Below are positions 8,908 to 16,763 of a stretch of DNA of 40,831 nt, in pieces. Made by a program: the position numbers and the translations under genes. The DNA is from Prevotellaceae bacterium (lineage in GTDB: Bacteria; Bacteroidota; Bacteroidia; Bacteroidales; UBA932). The stretch lies in NCBI GenBank assembly GCA_031263585.1, contig JAISFN010000082.1, positions 1 to 40,831 of the forward strand. Reading direction: 5' to 3'. Under the pieces are notes generated by a model. That model was not told the DNA's origin. It searched no databases and worked only from the letters and a program-made list of their open reading frames with translations. Every line of letters starts with the position of its first letter. Position 1 is the first letter of the stretch.

Positions 8908-8948
8908 AATCAAATAATTTTATTTATACTAATTCTTTTATTCTTCTA

Positions 8949-8956
8949 CAAAGTTA
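8949..8956 (-). promoter_or_regulatory. -7 promoter box of the aldolase gene
   Basis: TAACTTTG on the minus strand matches TAnnTTTG exactly and lies about 42 bases upstream of the ATG at 8907. No TTG at -33. Confidence 0.4.
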
Positions 8957-9199
8957 CAAATAAAAACGATATACATTAAGAATCCAGACTTTTTAAATTA
9001 GATATGCGATGTGTGAAAAATCACAATACGCTGTACACAATACATATATCTCTTTTCATGATCAACAAATCAATACATTCAGTTTTACACTTTACAGATA
9101 AGCATTAACAAATTATCGCATTAACATATCTTCAAATTAATAAAAGATCTTTAATCTATAAAAACTCTATCTGTTCTAAGTCCTATAAGTAGGTTAAAA

Positions 9200-9961
9200 C
9201 TAATAAAATGAAAAATAAGATGAAAATTTTTGGTGGTGTTCTCCAAAGTATGCTATATAGACAAAACTGAAATTGATGTAAAAGAAAGCGGGATTGACAA
9301 CTTTCAAATGATTAAACAAGTTTTTTGAAAAACAGCAAGTTTTACGAAAGGCTCTGCGGATACAATACCTCAGCCGACAATTATTTCCTTCGGTACCCGA
9401 CGGTATATTTCTTTCCTGCACGTGGTTTTCGCCCTTGAATGCGGCCGCAAAGCTATTCCAATCATCGACGACAATATGCCCGTAGTTTACCTCCTGAATC
9501 AGACAAGTTTTTCTTCGAGTCTTCGGCTGTTTTCATTCCCGTTTGTCTCAGACAAACGCTACGATCCCGCCACTGTCCTTATGGCAAGCGTAGATGAGCC
9601 AAAGCTTGCTGCTCTTTTTCCCTTAATAAGTCCAAAACTCATCTGCTTCCAAACTATCATAATACTGCCGTCTGGGTTGGATCTTATGCAGGGAGCGTAG
9701 CAATATCGGCAGTCGTTTTTTGATGCCGATGTTCTCAATTTCAGCAATATCCCTTATGCCTATCCCGCGGACAGGCATCATAAATATCTTTTGTGTCAGG
9801 GATGAATGACAGCCTTTGTACCGCAAAGCATGGCCGCCGGATAAACTACTGTCTGCATTTCTTGCACAAATAATTTTGCATCCCGTACGATTTCTTGCCG
9901 TTCCTTTTTATCTTTATATACTTTGGCAATTGAAGCAATGGAGGGTAATTTTTATTTTCAT
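9200..9961 (-). pseudogene. IS1-family transposase, decayed
   Basis: Pieced together across frames, the minus strand encodes an IS1-type transposase. It starts at the ATG at 9961 (MKIKITLHCFNCQS, a zinc-finger start), then NGKKSYGMQNYLCKKC, HALRYKGCHSSLTQKIF, RGIGIRDIAEIENIGIKK, the DDE-region motif LEADEFWTY, then KLWLIYACHKDSGG, HIVVDDWNSF, EGNNCRLRYCIRRAFRK and a C-terminal FFYIN. The reading is broken by several stops (after FWTY, after IVAFV and after DKRE) and by frameshifts in the N-terminal quarter, so no active enzyme can be made. Flanking inverted repeats were not resolved. It sits just upstream of the Ter module, a common spot for boundary debris of transferred blocks. Confidence 0.8.
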
Positions 9962-10434
9962 TTACAAAAATATAAAATTACTTACTGATTATAAAAACTT
10001 TACAGTAGTATACTTTTTACATTACCACCGAATTATGTTCTATATTCAACCGGAGATACTTTGAAGAAGCTTTGTTTAAAGACTAATAATAGCTTGTGTA
10101 ACGTATAAAAGTCAATTTAGCCATATATTTGAATAATCATTTATTTTTATCACTAATATATTAATTGACAATAAATAAAGCAAAATTGCTTTTAAAATTA
10201 TCAACATTGGCAGTTATTAGATAAAAAATATTTTTACCTTTACGCAAATGATAATCAATTTAAATTTACTATAGTATCCTCCTAAATATTGCAGGTTTAA
10301 AATAATGTATTGGTTTAGTTTAGTTTGTTGTAGGCTTTTATAATTTAAAGCAATATAAAGTTATTTACACTATTATTAATACTTAACTATGAATCAGTAT
10401 CATAAAGCTATTTAATCATATAAACAACATATTT
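9962..10434. other. AT-rich intergenic region upstream of the Ter module
   Basis: 470 bp without a gene. It contains an exact -7 box TATATTTG at 10124-10131 (plus strand) and a near match TACCTTTA at 10235-10242. Neither has a TTG at the right spacing, so the start point of the Ter operon is not settled. If either box is used, the leader of the first terD would be roughly 190-300 bases long. Confidence 0.4.
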
Positions 10435-11025
10435 ATGGCAATTGTTTTAACTAAAGGACAACGAATTGAGATAGGTTTGTCGAAAGTAGGTGTTGGTTTG
10501 GGATGGGATCCCAATGAAGGTACCGGATATGATTTTGATTTGGACGCTTCAGCATTTATGCTTGGAGAAAGCAAAAAATTGCTGAAAGATGAGTACTTCA
10601 TTTTTTACAATAACGTTTGCGGACGTGGACATCAGAGCGAAGAATGTCATTGTGCAGACGGATTGTTCGGAATTAAAAGTTCGGGCGATGACACTACCGG
10701 CGGTAGTAGCGATGGAGACGACGAAACACTGATGGTTGATTTGACTAAAGTCCCGTCGGAAATTCAGGAAATCATTTTCACCGTAACTATCCATGATTAC
10801 GAAGCACGTAAACAGAATTTTGGACAGGTTCGTAACTCATTCATTCGCATTTACAACGCTCAAACAAACGAAGAAATTGCCAAATATGAATTGGATGAGG
10901 ATTTTTCAGTTGAAACAGCCGTTGAATTCGGTCGTTTGTACAAACGCAACAACGAGTGGAAATTCGAAGCAATGGGCATAGGCTATAAAGGCGGATTACA
11001 ATATTTTGTAGACAAATACGTATAA
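10435..11025 (+). CDS. terD: TerD-family protein with a Cys/His insert
   Basis: A cytoplasmic TerD-fold protein of the chemical-stress (tellurite, phage, oxidant) response; family members bind Ca2+ through acidic loops. The 196 residues show the start MAIVLTKGQRIEIGL, then GLGWDP, FDLDASAFML, the acidic SDGDDETLMVDL loop, TVTIHDYEARKQNFGQVRNSFIR, and the end FGRLYKRNNEWKFEAMGIGYKGGL. Compared with the paralogue at 11976-12530, it carries about 17 extra residues after FYNNV. These hold Cys62, His66, Cys71, His72 and Cys73, a possible extra metal site. First gene of the plus-strand Ter block, followed after 140 bp by the TerA-like gene. Confidence 0.93.
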   Translation: MAIVLTKGQRIEIGLSKVGVGLGWDPNEGTGYDFDLDASAFMLGESKKLLKDEYFIFYNNVCGRGHQSEECHCADGLFGIKSSGDDTTGGSSDGDDETLMVDLTKVPSEIQEIIFTVTIHDYEARKQNFGQVRNSFIRIYNAQTNEEIAKYELDEDFSVETAVEFGRLYKRNNEWKFEAMGIGYKGGLQYFVDKYV

Positions 11026-11165
11026 TAGAGTTTATATTTAATAAAAGATTATTGTGTATTATTATCAATAATTTACAATATATTATGTATTATTTTGTAT
11101 TTAGCTTATTTTCAGCCAATTTTAAAATTGAATATAATGTTTAATAAACTAAAAATTATACAAGT

Positions 11166-11825
11166 ATGGCAATTAATCTGAATAAAATCACCTTGGAAAA
11201 ACAAGGTGACAGTCATAAAATTGACTTAACAAAAGGCGGTAGCGACCTGACAAAAGAAATTATTGTAAACTTAAACTGGTCTCAACCCGAAAAAAAGAAA
11301 GGTTTTTTTGCGAATCTTTTCAGTGGAAACCAGGAAATAGACCTTGATTTAGGTTGTTTTTATGAATTGGCAGACGGACGTAAATCTGTAATCGACGGAT
11401 TACAGTTTGCTCACGGCGTCGGCGGGCCCCGCAATAAACCAACCCGACAAGGCTGTTACATCGAGGCCCCTTGGGTATGGCACTCGGGAGACGATCGTTC
11501 AGGCGCTGGTGAGGGCGAAAATATCCTGGTTAATCCTACAGGTATCGGCGACCTGAAACGTATGATAATCTATTGTTTTATTTATGACGGTGTTGCAAGA
11601 TGGGACTTGTCGAACGGTATTGCAACCGTTAAAGTAACTGGGAACCCCGACATTGTTGTTGAAATGGGTAAACAAACCGATCCCCGTAAATTCTGTGCTG
11701 TTGCAGAGATATTGTTTGATAAAGAATCGATTACCGTAAAAAAACTTGTATCGTTCCACAACGGACACGAAGAGTGCGATAAAGTATACACATGGGGAAT
11801 GAAATGGGAAGCCGGAAGTAAATAA
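11166..11825 (+). CDS. TerA-like TerD-superfamily protein
   Basis: A 219-residue TerD-superfamily protein of the TerA-like branch. It has an N-terminal strand region (KITLEKQGDSHKIDLTKGG), a WSQPEKKKGFFANLF linker, IDLDLGCFYELADG, a distinctive GCYIEAPWVWHSGDDRSGAGEGENILVN acidic loop that replaces the canonical TerD Ca2+ loop, and a C-terminal RKFCAVAEILFDKESITVKKLV / YTWGMKWEAG. Family knowledge suggests TerA-like proteins work with TerD and TerB in a membrane-associated metal-responsive complex. It has no signal peptide. The gene lies between two terD genes on the same strand. Assignment to the TerA rather than the TerZ/TerF branch is by motif memory. Confidence 0.8.
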   Translation: MAINLNKITLEKQGDSHKIDLTKGGSDLTKEIIVNLNWSQPEKKKGFFANLFSGNQEIDLDLGCFYELADGRKSVIDGLQFAHGVGGPRNKPTRQGCYIEAPWVWHSGDDRSGAGEGENILVNPTGIGDLKRMIIYCFIYDGVARWDLSNGIATVKVTGNPDIVVEMGKQTDPRKFCAVAEILFDKESITVKKLVSFHNGHEECDKVYTWGMKWEAGSK

Positions 11826-11975
11826 ATCCAATGTGCTGATATGTTGATTTGCGAATGTGCTAATGAAAAGATTAATAATCAAAATGGGCAAACACATTCA
11901 TTCATTAAACTGTCTTATTTTCAAATAAACATATTAGCCTGTTTTCAAATTAGCAAATTAACGCATTATTAAAAC
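11826..11975. repeat. Imperfect inverted repeat between ter genes, copy A
   Basis: The 150 bp gap holds two arms that pair imperfectly, about 24 of 36 positions: AATGTGCTGATATGTTGATT... on the left and ...AAATTAGCAAATTAACGCATT on the right. The TTAGCAAATT words also occur at 15677-15870. Probably a dispersed intergenic hairpin repeat rather than a gene. Confidence 0.45.
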
Positions 11976-12530
11976 ATGGGAATAAATTTAGAAAAAGGAC
12001 AACGGGTAAGCGTAACTTTACCTAAATTTGTAGTAGGCTTGGGATGGGACACAAACTCATCGTCAACCGGAGATGATTTCGATCTCGATGTTTCGGTTTT
12101 TATTTTGGGCGAAAATAAAAAATTAGTATCCGACGGGCATTTTGTTTTTTACAATAATCTGAAATCGGCCGACGGCTCGGTGGAACATACAGGCGATAAT
12201 CGTACAGGCGAAGGAGATGGCGACGATGAGTCTATAAAAATTGATTTGTCGAAAGCCGATCCAAGGGTTACCGAAATGTGTTTTGTAGTAACCATACACG
12301 AAGCCGAAAACCGCAGGCAAAATTTTGGGCAGGTTCGTAATTCGTTTGTACGCATTTACAACCCCGATACCAACGAAAAAATTTTGGAATATGAGTTGGA
12401 AGAAGATTTTTCGATTGAAACTGCCGTAGAGTTCGGACGTTTATATAAAAAAAACGGAGAGTGGAAGTTTGAAGCCGTTGGCGTTGGTCAAAAAGGCGGA
12501 TTAGCTGATTATTTAAACAAATATAACTAA
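11976..12530 (+). CDS. terD: TerD-family Ca2+-binding stress protein
   Basis: A canonical 184-residue TerD/TerE-type protein: MGINLEKGQRVSVTLPK start, VGLGWDTN, DDFDLDVSVFIL, the classic Ca2+ loop HTGDNRTGEGDGDDESIKIDL, VTIHEAENRRQNFGQVRNSFVRIYN, and the end FGRLYKKNGEWKFEAVGVGQKGGL. Its acidic loop is complete, so Ca2+ binding is likely. It shares long blocks with the protein at 10435-11025, so the two are paralogues. The gene is followed by a broken TerX-like gene. Confidence 0.94.
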   Translation: MGINLEKGQRVSVTLPKFVVGLGWDTNSSSTGDDFDLDVSVFILGENKKLVSDGHFVFYNNLKSADGSVEHTGDNRTGEGDGDDESIKIDLSKADPRVTEMCFVVTIHEAENRRQNFGQVRNSFVRIYNPDTNEKILEYELEEDFSIETAVEFGRLYKKNGEWKFEAVGVGQKGGLADYLNKYN

Positions 12531-12599
12531 CCTAAACATACGGCTATTGATTTCCAACGTATTGATTTGATAAAAGATGTTGATGCACATTAACTAGCT

Positions 12600-12980
12600 T
12601 TTGCGTAAGCGCTAAGTGGGGCACTATCGAAACTAAAAGCGACTTTTCGGGAATGAGTGAAAAAGTGACTAATGCTGATTTAGATTTAAGTTGCGTATTG
12701 GTTAACAGCAATAACAAACTTTGTGATTATATTTGTTCACCTTTTTGTAAAACCGAAATACTTCCTTCAGAAATTCGGTTTGCTCCGAAACAATTAACCA
12801 CTGGCGATAATGTTTTGTGACACTCCGGCGATGGTTTGGAGGGAGATAAAGGCGGTGACGACGATTTGGACAATGAAATTATTACGGTTGATTTAACGGA
12901 ACTTGACAGTAATGTTGCGCAGATTTTCTTTTTCCTGAATAATGTCGGTCAGGAAGATTTTTCATAGATACGTTTCGGCT
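12600..12980 (+). pseudogene. TerX-like TerD-superfamily gene, 5' part (broken)
   Basis: One reading frame, from about KWGTIETKSDFSGM through LDLSCVLVNSNNKLCDYI, TTGDNVL, HSGDGLEGDKGGDDDLDNEIITVDL and IFFFLNNVGQEDFS, gives a clear TerX/TerZ-like middle section with an intact acidic loop. It is interrupted by TGA (12817-12819, between NVL and HSGD) and TAG (after EDFS, near 12966), and the N-terminal region is missing. The C-terminal remainder lies 1.7 kb away at 14708-14902. Confidence 0.8.
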
Positions 12981-12982
12981 TT

Positions 12983-13192
12983 GGCCCTTACATAATGATT
13001 ACTAACAAGCTTTTTGTGTTCAAAGACGATGACGAGTTGTATGCTTACGAGGTTTAATAATAAAGCATTAAACTACTGAAAATACAGCGCATTATTAATG
13101 ACGGGACAGATGCTTGGCGATCCTTAGTTTATGCCGACAGAATGCTGATTGTAGGGGATGCATACAAAGTTAAATGTATTAAAATTGTATAG
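12983..13192 (+). pseudogene. Remnant of a PQQ-like beta-propeller protein C-terminus
   Basis: Continuing in the same frame as the TerX fragment, the sequence changes character to PYIMITNKLFVFKDDDELYAYEV, three stops, then INDGTDAWRSLVYADRMLIVGDAYKVKCIKIV and a stop. The LFVFKDDDELYAYE and YADRMLIVGDA words look like repeat blades of PQQ/WD-type beta-propellers. Only the last ~60 residues are left. It lies directly upstream of the thioredoxin-like gene and probably came in with it. Confidence 0.5.
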
Positions 13193-13195
13193 TAT

Positions 13196-14659
13196 ATGAA
13201 AAGAGTATTTTATCTGATATTCGGAAGCATTCTTTTTTTCGCTTGCTTGCAGGAAAAGGATCGATTAGAACCAAAAAGAACGGTTATTGCAGGCATTGTC
13301 AATAACTTTCCGGATAATGCAAGCGTACTTGTTATAAACTATTGTAATCCTTTAAGCGATGAATACCGGTTTGCCCAAAACTTAACTGAATCAAATGGAT
13401 ATTTCCGAACCGAACACGAATATGTTTTTGCTCAAAATTTAACCATTCGTTTTGCTAATAGATTCATTAATTTGTTTGTCCACCCTGGAGATTCCATATT
13501 CATAAGTATTGATGCCAATGAAATAGAGCGTAATTTTGACAATGCTGTCACTTTTTCAAATGACAATTCAAAACTAAACAAAGAGTTATTTATTTGGACA
13601 AACTATTGGTATAATTCGCTCAATAAGCATACTACACAGTTTGATGATAATGCTGATCCCGAAGATTTATTAATAAGTGTCAAACAAAATTTCGACAAAG
13701 CTCAAGATTCTATCCAAATATATTCCCAAAGGACAAATATGAGCGATTTTTTAAAAAAATGGGCTTATATCGACCATAAATTTATAATGGCAAATTCCCT
13801 TATAGACTACAACAATCCAGAAGCCGATAAATGGGATATTTTTACAAATCCTGTATTTGATGTTTTTAATGAGAATAATTTCCAGTCAATGTATTTTTGT
13901 TACCACCTTTCCGTGTGCATGAATGCCCTTATCCAAGGCGATGTTGAAATCACATCTTTATTCTCAGATAAAGAGTATGTTCCTGCTATCCGGCTGACAA
14001 TTGAAAGCTTGCTTAAAAAAGCGCCGGAGGGAGTTGCCAGGGACGTAATGTTATTTGGTTTTTTGAAAAATAAGTTAAAAGAAATGCCCGAATTGTATGA
14101 TGCTATACCTGAAATCAAAACAGCTTTTTCACAAGAACTGTTTTATATAAAATTAGGGGAAATAGTAGACGGGATTAGAAAAACAGAACAAATCCAACAA
14201 TTATATGAAACAGAGACGCAATCAAGCAATATTTTATTTTTAGCCGACAATAATAAAATTGAAAATCTTCCAAAAGTAAAGTTACTGAAATTCCTTACCG
14301 AAAAGCATAGAAATAAAGTATTATATATTGATGTTTGGGCAACATGGTGCGGTCCTTGTATAAAAGAGTTCGAAGCTGCACCCAGCCTACATAAGTATTT
14401 CAAAGACAAAGATGTTATTTTTATTAACTTATGCATGGGTTCTAATTTCAAAAATTGGCAGTCGGCAATAACGAAGAATAATATTGGCGGGGAAAATTAC
14501 TTTTTAGATGATAATGCGTCACAACTATTCAGCGCAGAACATAATTTAGGGGGATATCCATTTTACATAGTAATCGGCAAAACAGGGGAAATATACAATC
14601 ATGCGCCAAGACCGTCGAACTTAGAAGCTGTAATTCAAAAAATAGAGTCATGTTTATAG
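13196..14659 (+). CDS. TlpA-type thioredoxin-domain lipoprotein
   Basis: A 487-residue lipoprotein with lipobox FFAC (Cys17), so it is anchored in the cell envelope on the periplasmic side. The first ~330 residues form a helical/beta region like the N-terminal part of Bacteroidota TlpA-family proteins (GYFRTEHEYVF, LFVHPGDSIFISI). The C-terminal thioredoxin fold has the active site WATWCGPC near residues 382-388, and YPFYIVIGKTGEI carries the cis-proline region. It probably reduces or exchanges disulfides of exported proteins. It sits inside the split TerX-like gene with the beta-propeller remnant, so it is an insertion into the Ter block, not a core member. No obvious promoter. Confidence 0.85.
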   Translation: MKRVFYLIFGSILFFACLQEKDRLEPKRTVIAGIVNNFPDNASVLVINYCNPLSDEYRFAQNLTESNGYFRTEHEYVFAQNLTIRFANRFINLFVHPGDSIFISIDANEIERNFDNAVTFSNDNSKLNKELFIWTNYWYNSLNKHTTQFDDNADPEDLLISVKQNFDKAQDSIQIYSQRTNMSDFLKKWAYIDHKFIMANSLIDYNNPEADKWDIFTNPVFDVFNENNFQSMYFCYHLSVCMNALIQGDVEITSLFSDKEYVPAIRLTIESLLKKAPEGVARDVMLFGFLKNKLKEMPELYDAIPEIKTAFSQELFYIKLGEIVDGIRKTEQIQQLYETETQSSNILFLADNNKIENLPKVKLLKFLTEKHRNKVLYIDVWATWCGPCIKEFEAAPSLHKYFKDKDVIFINLCMGSNFKNWQSAITKNNIGGENYFLDDNASQLFSAEHNLGGYPFYIVIGKTGEIYNHAPRPSNLEAVIQKIESCL

Positions 14660-14707
14660 TAAAAAAATTTAATCTCGGCCGAACGCCGGTTTATAATTAA
14701 AACCTCA

Positions 14708-14902
14708 AGGTATGAAGGGATACAAAATGCAAAAAAGAAGGAACCTCGACTAAAGTAAAAGAAGTGTTTGTATTGTATAACGCGTATCGGACAAAGCACA
14801 ATTTGCCAGTAAACGTGCCTTGATTATGGAAAAATTATACAAGAAAAACGGCGCATGGAAATTTGATAACATCGGTGATCCTACCGAGGATGTATTTCCG
14901 TA
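14708..14902 (+). pseudogene. TerX-like gene, 3' part (broken)
   Basis: Across two frame changes this stretch reads RYEGIQNAKK, EGTSTKVKEVFVLYNA and LIMEKLYKKNGAWKFDNIGDPTEDVFP before TAG at 14900-14902. This is the C-terminal end of a TerX-like protein (compare GRLYKRNNEWKFEAMG in the TerD paralogue). It continues the fragment that ends near 12980 with only a few residues missing, showing that the region between was inserted into one gene. Confidence 0.75.
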
Positions 14903-15037
14903 GCAAACAATTGTACGCGTTGTTCAATCGTATTTGTAATAAAGTATAATTTTACCGAACATAAAAATAATTTAAAGTATTTAATTCCACTAACTTGTAC
15001 TTTACTATAATAAGTTGGCGGTTTATAAATTTGTGAT

Positions 15038-15676
15038 ATGAGAAGATTACCAGTTTATTTATTGTTGGACACATCTGGCTCTATGATGGGAGAACCGATT
15101 GAGGCCGTCAAAAACGGTGTCCAGGTTTTAATATCTACTTTAAGGCAAGATCCGTATGCCCTCGAAACAGCTTATTTAAGCGTTATTACTTTCGACAGCT
15201 CGGCAAGGCAGGTTGTACCGCTGACCGAATTATCAGCCTTTCAAATGCCCGATATTCAGGCTACCGGAACAACATCGCTGGGTGAAGGCTTGACTTTACT
15301 GGCTAACAAGGTAACAGCGGAAGTTACCAAAACAACTGCCGATGTAAAAGGCGACTGGAAACCGTTAGTATTTATTATGACCGACGGCGGGCCTACTGAT
15401 AACTGGAAAAAAGGCCTGATCGATTTTCAAAAGCAAAAATTCGGAATGGTAGTTGCCTGTGCAGCTGGCCAGGCTGCCGACGTAAATGTGTTAAAACAAA
15501 TTACCGAAGTTGTTGTACAGCTCGATACAGCCGACAGTACAACTATCAAGGCTTTCTTTAAATGGGTCTCGGCATCGGTAAGTACAGGCAGTAAAAAAAT
15601 TGAGGATAGCGGAAAAGACATTGCCGGAATAAGCGAATTACCGCCGCCGCCGCCCGAAGTTAATATTGTAGTTTAA
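15038..15676 (+). CDS. terY: TerY-type von Willebrand factor A protein 1
   Basis: A 212-residue soluble vWA protein. The metal-ion adhesion site is intact: DTSGSM (residues 9-14), the Thr in ATGTTSLGEG, and the Asp in IMTDGGPTD. The end is a proline stretch, LPPPPPEVNIVV. TerY proteins are vWA domains encoded with a PP2C phosphatase and a Ser/Thr kinase (the TerY-P triad); they are thought to recruit or assemble the Ter stress complex through a bound divalent metal. First of three paralogues in a row (15038, 15871, 16760). The proline-rich tail is shared with the second copy. Confidence 0.92.
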   Translation: MRRLPVYLLLDTSGSMMGEPIEAVKNGVQVLISTLRQDPYALETAYLSVITFDSSARQVVPLTELSAFQMPDIQATGTTSLGEGLTLLANKVTAEVTKTTADVKGDWKPLVFIMTDGGPTDNWKKGLIDFQKQKFGMVVACAAGQAADVNVLKQITEVVVQLDTADSTTIKAFFKWVSASVSTGSKKIEDSGKDIAGISELPPPPPEVNIVV

Positions 15677-15870
15677 TAATTAATAATTGAAAATTAGCTA
15701 GTTTACTAAGGAATGCGCTAATGAGTTAATATGTCAATATGCTAATTTAGTAATGATTAATGGAGAAATGTAAATTTACTTATTGTTTATTTTCTAATTG
15801 TTAGCACATTAGCAAATTGGTAAATCGATGCATTACTTTTTAGCAATTAATTTATACCGTTACAGATATA
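15677..15870. repeat. Imperfect inverted repeat between ter genes, copy B
   Basis: The 194 bp gap contains arms around AGTTTACTAAGGAATGCGCT (left) and AGCACATTAGCAAATTGGTA (right) that pair imperfectly. It shares the ATTAGCAAATT word and layout with the repeat at 11826-11975. No gene is visible. Confidence 0.45.
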
Positions 15871-16506
15871 ATGAGGAGATTACCCGTTTACTTGCTTTTG
15901 GACACATCCGGTTCCATGAAAGGTGAACCGATTGAATCGGTAAAGGTAGGCTTGCAGGCTATGATTGCCAGCTTGCGTCAGGATCCCTTTGCGTTGGAAT
16001 CGGTATACATAAGTATTATTACTTTTAATAGGGAGGTAAAACAGATAATGCCGCTTACCGAACTGGAAAATATGCAATTGCCTGAAATTGTTACACCTGA
16101 GTCGGGGCCTACACATTTAGGTGCGGCGCTCGAAATACTTTGCCAAAAGGTTGATACCGAGGTCAAGCTAAGTACACCCGAACAAAAGGGCGACTGGATG
16201 CCCTTACTGTTTATTATGACAGACGGTAAACCGTCGGATTTACAGAAATATAACGCCATGATACCGGAAATAAAAAAGCGACACTTTGCCGGCATAATTG
16301 CCTGTGCAGCTGGTATAAAAGCCGACCCTAAACCGCTAGAACTGTTAACTCATCAGGTATACTCGCTGGATACGACGGACAGTGCTACGTTTAAGCAATT
16401 TTTCAAATGGGTTTCGGCATCGGTAAGTGTGGGTAACCGCAGTATCGGTGCATCCGACGAGATTATGCTGCCGCCGCCGCCGCCCGAAGTACATTCTGTA
16501 ATATGA
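15871..16506 (+). CDS. terY: TerY-type von Willebrand factor A protein 2
   Basis: A 211-residue paralogue of the preceding gene: MRRLPVYLLLDTSGSMKGEP start, MIDAS residues DTSGSM, a GPTHLGAAL Thr loop and IMTDGKPSD, and the same LPPPPPEVHSVI proline tail. Its stop codon overlaps the ATG of the next gene in ATGA, so translation is probably coupled to the small membrane protein at 16503. Both copies share the extended FFKWVSASVS segment before the tail, which may be the surface that meets the phosphatase or kinase. Confidence 0.92.
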   Translation: MRRLPVYLLLDTSGSMKGEPIESVKVGLQAMIASLRQDPFALESVYISIITFNREVKQIMPLTELENMQLPEIVTPESGPTHLGAALEILCQKVDTEVKLSTPEQKGDWMPLLFIMTDGKPSDLQKYNAMIPEIKKRHFAGIIACAAGIKADPKPLELLTHQVYSLDTTDSATFKQFFKWVSASVSVGNRSIGASDEIMLPPPPPEVHSVI

Positions 16507-16763
16507 TAGCTGTGTTAATTAATATCATAATTCTTCTGGCTATCATCGCTTTGTTTGTTTATTCGAAGCTAACGCCGCATAAAGACAGATTATCCAGTCA
16601 ATACCGAAAAATATTCGATATCTGCGACAAAATATTTAACCCGGTATTGAATTTTTTCCGCAAAATAGCAAAGCCATTGCAAGTTGGCTCCGGCATTGCG
16701 GTCGATATGTCGCAGATTATATTGCTTATGCTACTTTTACTAATATTAGTTGCAAGGTTATGA
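16503..16763 (+). CDS. Small two-helix membrane protein, YggT-like
   Basis: This 86-residue protein has a first membrane helix at about residues 2-20 (AVLINIIILLAIIALFVY), a basic middle (YRKIFDICDKIFNPVLNFFRKIAKPL) and a second helix at about 67-85. The stretch NPVLNFFRKI..PLQVGSGIAVDMSQIILL resembles one half of YggT-family membrane proteins (pattern P-L-x-R...G-x-D-x-S-P-I). It overlaps both neighbours by ATGA, at 16503-16506 and 16760-16763, so it is tightly coupled to two vWA genes. I infer that it anchors the TerY proteins at the inner membrane. Function not known. Confidence 0.85.
   Translation: MIAVLINIIILLAIIALFVYSKLTPHKDRLSSQYRKIFDICDKIFNPVLNFFRKIAKPLQVGSGIAVDMSQIILLMLLLLILVARL

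Noticed and set aside
13196-14659. TlpA-like lipoprotein as a core Ter component
   Set aside because: It lies inside a split TerX-like gene together with a foreign propeller remnant, which points to insertion.
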